Source: G020350405 sp964513655
GTDB taxonomy: Bacteria > Planctomycetota > Phycisphaerae > Sedimentisphaerales > Anaerobacaceae
Direction: 5' to 3'
NCBI GenBank assembly: GCA_964513655.1
Contig: CAZENQ010000005.1
Span: forward strand, 23,795 to 87,794
Length of the DNA stretch: 64,000 bases
Shown piece after piece: positions 17,571 to 25,491 of this stretch. A program made the translations under genes and the position numbers. The notes below the pieces were generated by a model that saw only the letters and a program-made list of their open reading frames with translations, made no database searches and had not been told where the DNA came from. How positions within the stretch are numbered: position 1 is the first letter of the stretch; each line of letters starts with the position of its first letter.

Positions 17571-18626
17571 TCATCCGTACTCATTGTGGTCCATTGTGTC
17601 TTTCCACAATTCCAGATTTTGCAGGTATACACTCGTGCCTCGCGCCACACAACTAAGCGGGTCCTCAACTCTTTCGACCTTCAAGCCCGTTGCGTTCGCC
17701 AGTACTGTGTCCATTCCCCGCAGTAGTGCCCCGCCGCCGCAGATGTGTACGCCGTTGTCAATCAAATCGGCGGCCAATTCGGGTTCTGCCTTTTCCAGCG
17801 TTGCCGTAACTGTATCTATGATTGCCGCGATAGGTTCACGCAGTGCCTCACGTATCTCCTCACTTGTTATAACAATCTTTCTCGGCAGGCCCGAGATGGT
17901 GTCTCTGCCGGCGACCTCCATTGTCAATTCCTCCTCCAGCGGAGCGGCAGAGCCAATCTGTATCTTTACCTTTTCGGCTCGTGACTCGCCGATAAGCAGG
18001 TTGTAGGTCCTTTTGAGATGATTGATCACCGCCTCATCCATATCGTCGCCCCCCGTGCGAATTGACTCGCACGTGGCGATATCAGCCAGGCTCATTATGG
18101 CCACTTCCGTGGTTCCCCCGCCGATATCCACGATCATTGAAGCGGTGGGGTCGGTAATTGGCAGGTCAGCTCCTATGCCTGCCGCCATTGGCTCATCAAC
18201 CAGATAGACCTTTCGGGCTCCTGCACGTTCGGCGCTATCTATGACGGCGCGGCGCTCAACGGCTGTTATTCCGCTTGGCACGGCGATTACCACCCGAGGC
18301 CTTACAAGCCCCCCTCGGCCGTGAACCTTCCTGATAAAGTAGCCCAGCATCGCCTCGGTGATCTCGAAGTCGCTGATTACACCATCTTTCAAAGGTCTTA
18401 TTGCGGTAATTGAACCGGGGGTCTTGCCAAGCATCTCGTGCGCGACCAGACCGACCGCCTCGCCTTCGTTTAACACGATATTGGTACCCCTGCGGACCGC
18501 AACAACGGAAGGTTCATTGAGGACAATGCCTTTATCCCGGACACAAACCAGGGTAGTACAGGTACCCAGGTCGATGCCCATATCCATGCTAAACCAGCCT
18601 AAGACTGTATCCAGCAGCACTTTCAA
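17571..18626 (-). CDS. mreB: Rod shape-determining actin homologue MreB
   Basis: 351 residues of bacterial actin. The phosphate-1 motif is GIDLGTCTTLVCV, phosphate-2 is MIVDIGGGTTEVAI and the adenosine motif is GVHICGGGALLRG. The N-terminal amphipathic stretch KVLLDTVLGWFSM fits membrane binding. MreB filaments position the wall elongation complex. The start codon is TTG with an AAGGG ribosome-binding site. A strong promoter (18655-18682) lies just upstream, so the mreBCD-mrdA unit can be transcribed independently of the genes before it. Confidence 0.97.
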   Translation of the reverse strand: MKVLLDTVLGWFSMDMGIDLGTCTTLVCVRDKGIVLNEPSVVAVRRGTNIVLNEGEAVGLVAHEMLGKTPGSITAIRPLKDGVISDFEITEAMLGYFIRKVHGRGGLVRPRVVIAVPSGITAVERRAVIDSAERAGARKVYLVDEPMAAGIGADLPITDPTASMIVDIGGGTTEVAIMSLADIATCESIRTGGDDMDEAVINHLKRTYNLLIGESRAEKVKIQIGSAAPLEEELTMEVAGRDTISGLPRKIVITSEEIREALREPIAAIIDTVTATLEKAEPELAADLIDNGVHICGGGALLRGMDTVLANATGLKVERVEDPLSCVARGTSVYLQNLELWKDTMDHNEYG

Positions 18627-18654
18627 ATCCCTTCTTGATTTTCAACTGACTATC

Positions 18655-18682
18655 TTTATATGACAAAAACCGAAATTGTCAA
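18655..18682 (-). promoter_or_regulatory. mreB: Sigma-70-type promoter of mreB
   Basis: On the minus strand TTGACA (18682-18677) and TATAAA (18660-18655) are 16 bases apart, a near-consensus pair about 30 bases before the TTG start. It sits in the 75-base gap between the small membrane protein gene and mreB. Confidence 0.75.
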
Positions 18683-18701
18683 TAGTCAATTTTTTTTTGT
18701 G

Positions 18702-18860
18702 CTACAGGATTTTAAATATGACGCCGTATTGCTGATGGCACATAAAGGCCACGAAACATGCCGTGGCTACCACTGCGCCAACGGCCAAGGCCAGAATGGC
18801 CGTATAAAGGTTATTGGACCCTACTGCCCTTCCACCGCCAACCTGTCCATCCGGACTCAT
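18702..18860 (-). CDS. 52-residue single-pass membrane protein upstream of mreB
   Basis: A short gene. Residues 1-17 are polar and glycine-rich (MSPDGQVGGGRAVGSNN). One hydrophobic helix follows (about 18-39, containing LYTAILALAVGAVVATACF), then a short tail CHQQYGVIFKIL. GAGGTAGG is placed 3 bases before the ATG. It lies 75 bases before mreB on the same strand and 188 bases after the coiled-coil gene. I do not know its function. The ribosome-binding site, clean topology and position argue strongly for a real gene, possibly an accessory of the MreBCD complex (inference). Confidence 0.7.
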   Translation of the reverse strand: MSPDGQVGGGRAVGSNNLYTAILALAVGAVVATACFVAFMCHQQYGVIFKIL

Positions 18861-19048
18861 ATCCTACCTCATATAAAATATAGAAAATCCATTCTGCACT
18901 GCGCCGCAAATGCTGCAAACACCCTGTTTTGACGCTTGGCAGTCTGCAAAATGGGGCGATTAATTCTGGCTCGTCACGGGACCCAAAGTCCGACAAAACG
19001 CATTTCGGGACCCGTTTGCCTTTTCCGGTTATCGGCTACGAGTGAAAC

Positions 19049-19930
19049 CTACAAACTCGTAGATACGTTGTCGCCGATTCGTGGCTGCTGCTGTACGAGG
19101 TCAAGCACACCCACTGACTCTTCGGCGTCTACGTCTATAATGACAATATCGCAAAGAAACTCGTCTCCGCGAGTCACGTGGAATTTCATACCCTCCTTGA
19201 CGCCGTCTACTTTGCCGAGGGAGATACTGGCTATGGAATTCCTCATATCCACCGCACTTACCAGTCCCTGCAGGGCGATATCTTTGACGGCAGGTATGGG
19301 CATCGGAGCCGGTCGAGCTACGGCCCTGTCCGGAGTCACCGGCACAACGACGGCGGAGGCCTTGCCGAACGGCTGAAGAAATTCGTTCAGCCTGCTTTGC
19401 AATTCCGTCTTTTCTTCCAGCAGGCGTCTCTTTTCTGACTCCAGCGTCTCTATTATAGCCATCTTCTCAACAAGGGCCGCAGTGGTCTCGTTGAGCTCCT
19501 TGTGTTGTTTGATTTGCTCAGCCTGAACTTTGTTCAGCTCCTCCAGCGTGTTTTTCAACAACTGCCCTTGCTTATCATTAGTTTCGGAGAAATCCTCCAC
19601 TATGCTTGCCCAGCTGTTTACCTTTTGAAGCAGGGTTGCTTTTTCTCTCTCGGCATTTTTGAGCTCGCCTTGTAATTCGCCCATCTGTGTTTGCAGTGCG
19701 GCCATTTCACCGCTCAGTTTGTCCTCAAGCTGCTTTTTCTGCTCAGTCTTCTCATCTACCTGCTTCTTGAAAGCCCGGACCTTCTTGCTCAAGCTGTCTC
19801 TATCGGCCTTTAAGTCGTCGTATTTTTGCTTGTAATTACCAGCGGTGCCAACATAGGTTACAACGATTCCGCAGAGGATAAATGATGACACCGTCAACAA
19901 AAGTATCAGTATCTTCGTAAGCGTACTCAA
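19049..19930 (-). CDS. Membrane-anchored coiled-coil protein of unknown function
   Basis: 293 residues. A signal-anchor helix (about 5-27) is followed by a long coiled coil (about 33-190, dense in Lys, Glu, Gln and Leu heptads) and a Pro/Val-rich hinge (about 192-212). The small C-terminal beta-rich domain (about 215-293) contains ISLGKVDGVKEGMKFHVTRG and VLDLVQQQPRIGDNV. The architecture (membrane helix, coiled coil, beta domain) parallels MreC encoded nearby, though I see no direct sequence match. The start is a TTG with a perfect AAAGGAG 7 bases upstream. An extended -10 promoter lies at 19996-20004. Confidence 0.8.
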   Translation of the reverse strand: MSTLTKILILLLTVSSFILCGIVVTYVGTAGNYKQKYDDLKADRDSLSKKVRAFKKQVDEKTEQKKQLEDKLSGEMAALQTQMGELQGELKNAEREKATLLQKVNSWASIVEDFSETNDKQGQLLKNTLEELNKVQAEQIKQHKELNETTAALVEKMAIIETLESEKRRLLEEKTELQSRLNEFLQPFGKASAVVVPVTPDRAVARPAPMPIPAVKDIALQGLVSAVDMRNSIASISLGKVDGVKEGMKFHVTRGDEFLCDIVIIDVDAEESVGVLDLVQQQPRIGDNVSTSL

Positions 19931-19995
19931 AACTCGCTCCTTTCACTACTTTTCAATTCAAATCCCGTCTCGCCGCCACGGATACACATCGGGCT

Positions 19996-20004
19996 ATTAT
20001 AACA
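19996..20004 (-). promoter_or_regulatory. Extended -10 promoter of the coiled-coil gene
   Basis: The minus strand reads TGTTATAAT from 20004 to 19996, an extended -10 (TGn plus TATAAT). I see no good -35, which extended -10 promoters can do without. It lies 66 bases before the TTG start at 19930. Confidence 0.45.
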
Positions 20005-20147
20005 TTACAATTACTGTCATTTTACGCTTTTGACACGAAAAGGTCAAGTTATTTTTAGCTCCCACCCCCCCATTTTTCCCAAATACCCTAAATAAAGCCA
20101 ACAATCAGTTTTGACAATGACACTGTAAGTAAACAAATCCCGACAGC

Positions 20148-21167
20148 TCAGTCCTTCATTTTGCACTGAAAAACGGCTTTCGCGGCCGCAATACGGACGT
20201 ATTCTGACTCATCTCGCAGAAGCAGAGGCACAAATTCCCTCACCGGCTCTGTGCAGATTTGCCCTGTAGCGAGTGCCGTCAGCACCTTAACGCGTTCAAC
20301 GTCCTTTTTATTCAGTCCGGCCAGCAGATTTTTCCGAAAAACATCGAGCACTTCCGGCTCTCCGATGGTCTCTCCCAGCATACCGAGCTGCTCGGCTGCA
20401 GTCAGGCGAACCTCCAATATGTCGTCATCCAGCATAGTAATCAGGGCGTCTCTGGCCTCCGCCGTCCCAAGTGTCCCCATGGCCGCTGCACCAAAAACTC
20501 TATCGTCGTGGTAAGCACTTATAAGCATTGCCCACAACTTGGGGTATATCCGCTCATCGCCGAGCCTCGCTATCGCTTCTGCTGCGTTAAATTTGACTTT
20601 GTCCGCCGAATCCTTGCGCCCCATCGTCCACCATAAGAACTTGAGTACACTCCTGTCCCCGCATTTGCCCAACAGCAAAGCGGCATTGGCTCTGACGGTC
20701 TGGTCGTTGCTGGCTATTGCTTTGCGAATAATCTTGAGGTTATCATGTGAGCCGAAATTGTACATTGCGTAAGCGGCGGCAATTCTGACGTTCTCGTCTC
20801 CATCTTCCAATAGTTGCTCAACATCGCTTCTGGCGAGGGAGTATTCCAAATCGCCTGCAGCCAAAGCTGCCAGGAACCTTACCCGCACAGATTCGTCCTT
20901 TAGCAATCGCTTTACTTTGGGCATTAGTTTGATTAGCTTGGTGTCCGCAACGACTTCGATGGCTTTGGGCCTGATGTCGGAGTCGTCGTCAGCCAACCCC
21001 TCCCGGATAATTTGCGTAGCTTCAGAGGCAAGGTCGTCAACGTAGACCGTATCGGGATAATCATGACTTATTTTTATTTGCGGCGATTCACCGCATCCGA
21101 ATATAAACAACATGGTGCAGGTAACCGACAAAGTCAAAATAAGATAAGAGCTTAATCTTCCGGTCAT
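20148..21167 (-). CDS. HEAT-repeat lipoprotein
   Basis: About 339 residues. The N-terminus is a signal sequence ending FIFGC, so the mature protein is lipidated. The rest (about 45-335) is a run of eight or nine degenerate HEAT/PBS-lyase-type helical repeats of 30-37 residues, for example DESVRVRFLAALAAGDL and DENVRIAAAYAMYNFG. Such solenoids are protein-binding scaffolds; the partner is unknown. Start: ATG at 21167; a GTG directly upstream would add one residue. It follows lnt, the lipoprotein N-acyltransferase gene, by 28 bases on the same strand, so the two may be co-transcribed. Confidence 0.85.
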   Translation of the reverse strand: MTGRLSSYLILTLSVTCTMLFIFGCGESPQIKISHDYPDTVYVDDLASEATQIIREGLADDDSDIRPKAIEVVADTKLIKLMPKVKRLLKDESVRVRFLAALAAGDLEYSLARSDVEQLLEDGDENVRIAAAYAMYNFGSHDNLKIIRKAIASNDQTVRANAALLLGKCGDRSVLKFLWWTMGRKDSADKVKFNAAEAIARLGDERIYPKLWAMLISAYHDDRVFGAAAMGTLGTAEARDALITMLDDDILEVRLTAAEQLGMLGETIGEPEVLDVFRKNLLAGLNKKDVERVKVLTALATGQICTEPVREFVPLLLRDESEYVRIAAAKAVFQCKMKD

Positions 21168-21195
21168 CACTTTTTAACCTTTAATATTTTCGAGC

Positions 21196-22926
21196 TTATT
21201 CTCCATGTTGCTGTTGCTGCGAAGAGACAGTATATTTTTTATTTCGGATAAATCTCCCGCAGGGCGGTACTATTATTAGCAAAAAAAGACACACCGCACA
21301 AGAAAAATCGAGCCATTGCCCGTATTTGTTAAAAAAGGTGGTTCTCCTGTCTATCGGAACCGTATCGACAAACCAGCCTGCGCAAGCCCTCCGGGCCATG
21401 GCCTGACGCGGCAAATTACCGCCCTGAAAGCCATTTCTTATCCGCCCCACCGTGTCTATCAGGCAGCTTATGCCGGTATTGACGCTCCGCACGACGGCAA
21501 GCCTGTTTTCAACGGCCCTGAATACGCAAATAGCCGCGTGCTGAGGCAGCTCGGTGCTCGGAATAATCTCTCCGTTTTTTTGCTGCACGAACCAGCCGTC
21601 GTTGCTTATGTTCACCAGCCAGTCGAGACGCTTTTGCCCCTGCTCGCTCCTCGCGAACCTTCGGGCAATTGCGGGGACTGCATCCTCATAACAAATCATG
21701 ACACTGAAGTTGTAAGTTTGGCTGTTCTCTCCTGCGCCGCCTGTCATCTCAAAGACCGTATATTCTGTCCCCGCGTCCAGCGAGTAATCGTAATCATAAG
21801 GGGTAAACAGCATCAACAAATCATAAAGCAAGGGAAAAGTCTTCCTAAACGGCACAAACTCTCCAAACGGAACCAGGTGAATTTTACTGTACTGTTTATC
21901 CGACTGCTCACCATCCGGCCGGTATAGAAACGCCGAGTTATACCGCGCCAGAGAACCGGTTAAGCCTCCCTGCTGCCGCAGTTGCGCCCTGTATCCGCCG
22001 GCAAGTACAAAGGCCGTGTCACTAGCATGTTCCCTGATGACCTTGTCGTAAAGCTCGTGAGTTTCCGGGGAAGCCAGGAACGGGTGTACCTCCTGATTTA
22101 ATACAGCCTGTACCATTGTTTCCGGCCAGATGATAAGCTCCGCACCCGCCCGCGCAATTGCCTTACTGTTTTCCAGCACTTCTTCGAATATTGCCTCCGA
22201 GGCCTGAAACGTCTGCTTAACCGACTGCGGTATATTAGACTGCACCGACCCTACTAACGGCCCGGCCTCGACAAACTCCTCCGACTGAGCTATTCGCCAC
22301 CGGCCATAGCAAACCGTAGCAGCTAATGCGGCACATACCAGACCGGCTTTTAAAAAATTGCTGACTTGCCCCGCACGTGCGGGGTTCTCCCTGCCGGCAA
22401 TTATCAATTCAGCCGCCAGGCCGTTGACCATCCCTACAAGAAACGAAACTCCCGCCGCGCCGAATATGTCCGCTATCTGGATAATGGTGATATTGGCGTA
22501 CTGACTGTGGCCTAAAAACCGCCAGAAAAAACCGCCTAAGAGAAGGCCCTGCAGCCGTTCTGCACCGACGAATAGAACGGCCGCGGCCAAAAATAGCGGC
22601 ACCCCCTTCGCCCTGCAGAAACGCACACAAAACGCCAGTATAGGCCACAGTAGCGCCGTGTACGCGCAGAAGAAAAACCAGCCCGGCCACGTCACCGGAA
22701 ATATCCAGTACAAATTCCCAAGCCAGTAAATAAGCGAGACTATATAGGCCGCGATTACTAAGCGAGAGCTTTTCTCCCCCGGCCTGCAAACCAGAATAAA
22801 CGGCACCAACGACACCCACGCCAACCACCCCCAGCCAATAGGCGCCTGTATCACAGTCAGCAAAACCGCACTGACGGCAAACCCCGCCCAAACCGCCAAA
22901 ATCCTTTTTAGCCCCACATTTTTCAA
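21196..22926 (-). CDS. lnt: Apolipoprotein N-acyltransferase
   Basis: 576 residues. About seven N-terminal membrane helices (1-215) precede a nitrilase-like periplasmic domain. The catalytic triad is visible: E269 in IIWPETMVQ, K348 in YSKIHLVPFGEFVPF and C412 in VMICYEDAVP. The enzyme adds the third acyl chain to lipoproteins, in keeping with the several lipobox proteins encoded nearby and with a diderm envelope. The start codon is a TTG with GAAGG 4 bases upstream, 6 bases after the methyltransferase stop, so the two genes are tightly linked. Confidence 0.92.
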   Translation of the reverse strand: MKNVGLKRILAVWAGFAVSAVLLTVIQAPIGWGWLAWVSLVPFILVCRPGEKSSRLVIAAYIVSLIYWLGNLYWIFPVTWPGWFFFCAYTALLWPILAFCVRFCRAKGVPLFLAAAVLFVGAERLQGLLLGGFFWRFLGHSQYANITIIQIADIFGAAGVSFLVGMVNGLAAELIIAGRENPARAGQVSNFLKAGLVCAALAATVCYGRWRIAQSEEFVEAGPLVGSVQSNIPQSVKQTFQASEAIFEEVLENSKAIARAGAELIIWPETMVQAVLNQEVHPFLASPETHELYDKVIREHASDTAFVLAGGYRAQLRQQGGLTGSLARYNSAFLYRPDGEQSDKQYSKIHLVPFGEFVPFRKTFPLLYDLLMLFTPYDYDYSLDAGTEYTVFEMTGGAGENSQTYNFSVMICYEDAVPAIARRFARSEQGQKRLDWLVNISNDGWFVQQKNGEIIPSTELPQHAAICVFRAVENRLAVVRSVNTGISCLIDTVGRIRNGFQGGNLPRQAMARRACAGWFVDTVPIDRRTTFFNKYGQWLDFSCAVCLFLLIIVPPCGRFIRNKKYTVSSQQQQHGE

Positions 22927-22932
22927 CTGCCT

Positions 22933-23868
22933 TCAATCCCTTAAAGCCGTCGCTATCTCCTCCGCCCTGTACTTCCTGCCGTTGTTCATCCGAACGGCAA
23001 ACTGATTTGTAAATATCGCCAGAAGTTTTTCGTCCCCGGCTATTTTTGCTGCCGCTATCTCCATATCGCCCGCCAATCGTTTCACCTCATTCAGCTCGTT
23101 GGCACTCAAAAAGCTGCTGTCCGGCCGTTGTTCCTTCAATTGGGCCAGGCGTCTCCTCGCGTGTTCTGCGTATTTCTCGGATATCTCCACGCCCACATAA
23201 TCTCTCCCTAATTGCCACGCGGCCGCCGCCGTGCTGCCCGACCCGCTGAATGGGTCCAGCACGCAGTCCCCTCGGTTCGAGCTTGCCGCTATGATTCTTC
23301 TAAGAAGACTCTCCGGCATCTGGCACGGGTGCCACCCTTCACGCTCCTTGAATGTCCCGCACACGCGCGGGTACTGGTCCCAGACATCGTCCGGCATCTT
23401 GCCGGCCGGATTGGCCCGCTTGTCGTTATAAACTAACTGCCTGTCCGAAGGGACACGGACCGCATAATCATTGAACGTAAAGTTCTTCTTGTCCTTGACG
23501 AAATAAAGAATGTGCGTGTGTGAGCGGGCAAATTTCTTCTTCATCTGCTGGCCGAACGTATAGTGCCATACTATCCAGTTCCGCATAAAAAGCCCTAAAC
23601 CATCGGCGATAATCTTTACGTTCGCGGCATACTCATCTGCTATCGCGATATAGAATGAGCCGTGTTTCTTAAGGACTCCGTAGCACGCCGTCATCCACTC
23701 TTCCGTCCAGGCAATGTAGCTTTCGCGCCCGACTTTGTCGTGGTACTTATCATATTTAGAGCCGATATTAAATGGCGGGTCCGCAAAAATAAGGTCCGCA
23801 ACCCCGCCTATGCGGGGCAGAACCTCTATGCAGTCACCGCATATAATCCTGTTAAGAAATCTTTCCAT
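22933..23868 (-). CDS. Solitary DNA methyltransferase (N4-cytosine or N6-adenine, class beta order)
   Basis: 311 residues. Catalytic motif IV is DLIFADPPFN near residue 30. The SAM-binding motif is DPFSGSGSTAAAA (about 203-215), followed by YVGVEISEKYAEHARRRL. The order IV then I is that of class beta enzymes such as CcrM relatives. A DPPF motif does not by itself separate N4-cytosine from N6-adenine methylation. No restriction gene is adjacent, so it may be an orphan regulatory methyltransferase. It ends 6 bases before lnt. An HD/YwgA-like gene pair lies 209 bases upstream on the same strand. The last 60 residues are not recognised. Confidence 0.85.
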   Translation of the reverse strand: MERFLNRIICGDCIEVLPRIGGVADLIFADPPFNIGSKYDKYHDKVGRESYIAWTEEWMTACYGVLKKHGSFYIAIADEYAANVKIIADGLGLFMRNWIVWHYTFGQQMKKKFARSHTHILYFVKDKKNFTFNDYAVRVPSDRQLVYNDKRANPAGKMPDDVWDQYPRVCGTFKEREGWHPCQMPESLLRRIIAASSNRGDCVLDPFSGSGSTAAAAWQLGRDYVGVEISEKYAEHARRRLAQLKEQRPDSSFLSANELNEVKRLAGDMEIAAAKIAGDEKLLAIFTNQFAVRMNNGRKYRAEEIATALRD

Positions 23869-23933
23869 TCCATCATTTTAGCGCACCTTGTCGCGATTGC
23901 AAGCGTGATTTGTTTTGCAGTTGCTTAGCTCCG

Positions 23934-23976
23934 CCTGTCCCCGAGAATCCACCACCTTTGGCCCAACAGCAGGGGA
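23934..23976 (+). repeat. Short dispersed intergenic repeat, copy 1
   Basis: About 43 bases (CCACCACCTTTGGCCCAACA forms the middle) nearly identical to 49514-49556; I see only about two or three mismatches. Both copies lie directly downstream of genes in intergenic DNA. Next to this copy is a run of ATTCATAATT/CTCAATT units (about 23985-24012). Confidence 0.7.
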
Positions 23977-24077
23977 TCCACCCCATTCATAATTCATAAT
24001 TCTCAATTCTCAATTTCCCTTCAGCGGCATGACCCCCCAGTATCGCTGAAAGTCACCCTGCCCCCGTCGCCGGGACT

Positions 24078-25478
24078 TCATAATCGCTTCTGAACTTCTT
24101 CCCTGATCTCTTGGGCCTTGCTCTCTTCAACGCCCACGACGTAGAGTCTACTTACCTTAAGTGCCAATTGACTAAGATGATGAATAATGCTTTTCTTATC
24201 TTCAACTAAGTTGGTAATTTCTCCTGAAGGTTCTTTAATACGCACCAATTCCCTCATCTCCTCCTCCCGGGTATCCTGCGCCCTTGAAATACTCGTGAAC
24301 GGATTTAGGGCTTCGAACTCAACGTCCTTAGTTTCCCTCCAAATCAAGCACTGTGCCTCGACTTTGCACGTACTTGCTATTTCCTCTAACTCCTTCTCCA
24401 TGCATGTGTGAAATTTTATATACTCAGGGCTCGGGTTGCTTCTCTGTGTGTCGTATAAGTCAACCACCTCGTACACTAACTTCGGGGGTATGCGCATCTT
24501 TACAGACTTGCATAGGACCGTAAGAGGCTCGTTACCGTCACTCGCCGCGTGCTTATCAATGAACTTGTCAATGTACGCATCATGGAAATCTAAAAACTCC
24601 TGCGTATCCGCACAAACCATCTTCTCAATCTCCCCGCCAGATCTGTATATCTCGTCCGTCCCTTCTAGAAGCAACAAAATAATTCTTCGCACGATTTCCT
24701 CAAACCCAAACACAGTTTTGTGCAGATAAACAGTGTTAAACATAAAATACCGAGCAAGAAGAAGGTGCTCTGCCGCCGTTCTAGCCTTTGAACGCAACAC
24801 GATCTCCTGGTCTTCTGCCACATCCAAATTATTCAATATGTAGTTTATGTCCACTTGCCCGTATGGCACCCCTGTATTCAGCGAGTCCCGGACTAGATAA
24901 TCCATCCTGTCCACGTCCAAGCTTTTATGTAGCAGGTTAATGCCGGTATACTTTCCCTCTATTATCGCCGCAATTTCCTCCGGGCTAATTCCGTATTTTT
25001 CCAAGACTTCTCTAATGTCCCTCCTTTTTGTTATAAGCAACCTTCCTAGCTTATCATGTTTCGGATACCGCTTGACATCGCCAGCGCAGTCGTTGTCACC
25101 AGAGTCTTTCTTCCTCATATAATTCAACACATATCGGTCCCAGTCAATCAATTCCATCAAGTGTGAATACGGGTAATGCCCAATATCGTGCAGCAACGCT
25201 GCTACTCTGAACTTCTGTACGTCGGTATCATCAGTAATCAGCGTTTTTCTTTCGAACACATCGATAACACGGCTTGTCACATGCAGAACACCAAGCGAAT
25301 GCGCAAATCTGCTATAATCTGCATTCGGGTATACCATCGACGCGAATCCGAGTTGTTTTAGATTTCTTAGCCGCTGAAAAGTTGGGGTATCGATAATCTT
25401 AATTTCCAACTCACTTAGACCAATATCTCCGTGAACTGGATCAATTATGATCTTGTGCCGATATTCCTTCTTGCTCAT
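24078..25478 (-). CDS. HD-domain phosphohydrolase, YwfO/dGTPase-like
   Basis: 466 residues of the HD superfamily group that includes Bacillus YwfO and SAMHD1/dGTPase relatives. Near the N-terminus it has IIIDPVHGDIGLSELE and TFQRLRNLKQLGF. The metal-binding residues follow as H in RFAHSLGV, HD in LLHDIGHYPYSH, and the late Asp in LDVDRMDYLVRDS. Homologues hydrolyse (d)NTPs or related nucleotides; the substrate here is unknown. The gene follows the YwgA-like gene by 13 bases, with GTAAGGTGA as ribosome-binding site, so they form a pair. The C-terminal 150 residues are not recognised. Repeat-rich spacers flank the pair, so recent acquisition is possible. Confidence 0.85.
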   Translation of the reverse strand: MSKKEYRHKIIIDPVHGDIGLSELEIKIIDTPTFQRLRNLKQLGFASMVYPNADYSRFAHSLGVLHVTSRVIDVFERKTLITDDTDVQKFRVAALLHDIGHYPYSHLMELIDWDRYVLNYMRKKDSGDNDCAGDVKRYPKHDKLGRLLITKRRDIREVLEKYGISPEEIAAIIEGKYTGINLLHKSLDVDRMDYLVRDSLNTGVPYGQVDINYILNNLDVAEDQEIVLRSKARTAAEHLLLARYFMFNTVYLHKTVFGFEEIVRRIILLLLEGTDEIYRSGGEIEKMVCADTQEFLDFHDAYIDKFIDKHAASDGNEPLTVLCKSVKMRIPPKLVYEVVDLYDTQRSNPSPEYIKFHTCMEKELEEIASTCKVEAQCLIWRETKDVEFEALNPFTSISRAQDTREEEMRELVRIKEPSGEITNLVEDKKSIIHHLSQLALKVSRLYVVGVEESKAQEIREEVQKRL

Positions 25479-25491
25479 TCACCTTACGCGC

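Noticed and set aside
18660..18932. Plus-strand open frame (90 codons) upstream of mreB
   Set aside because: It begins inside the mreB promoter and overlaps the better-supported 52-residue minus-strand membrane protein; its composition is not protein-like.
22933..23868. Restriction-modification system
   Set aside because: Only a methyltransferase is present; the neighbouring genes are lnt and an HD/YwgA-like pair, with no endonuclease or specificity subunit.
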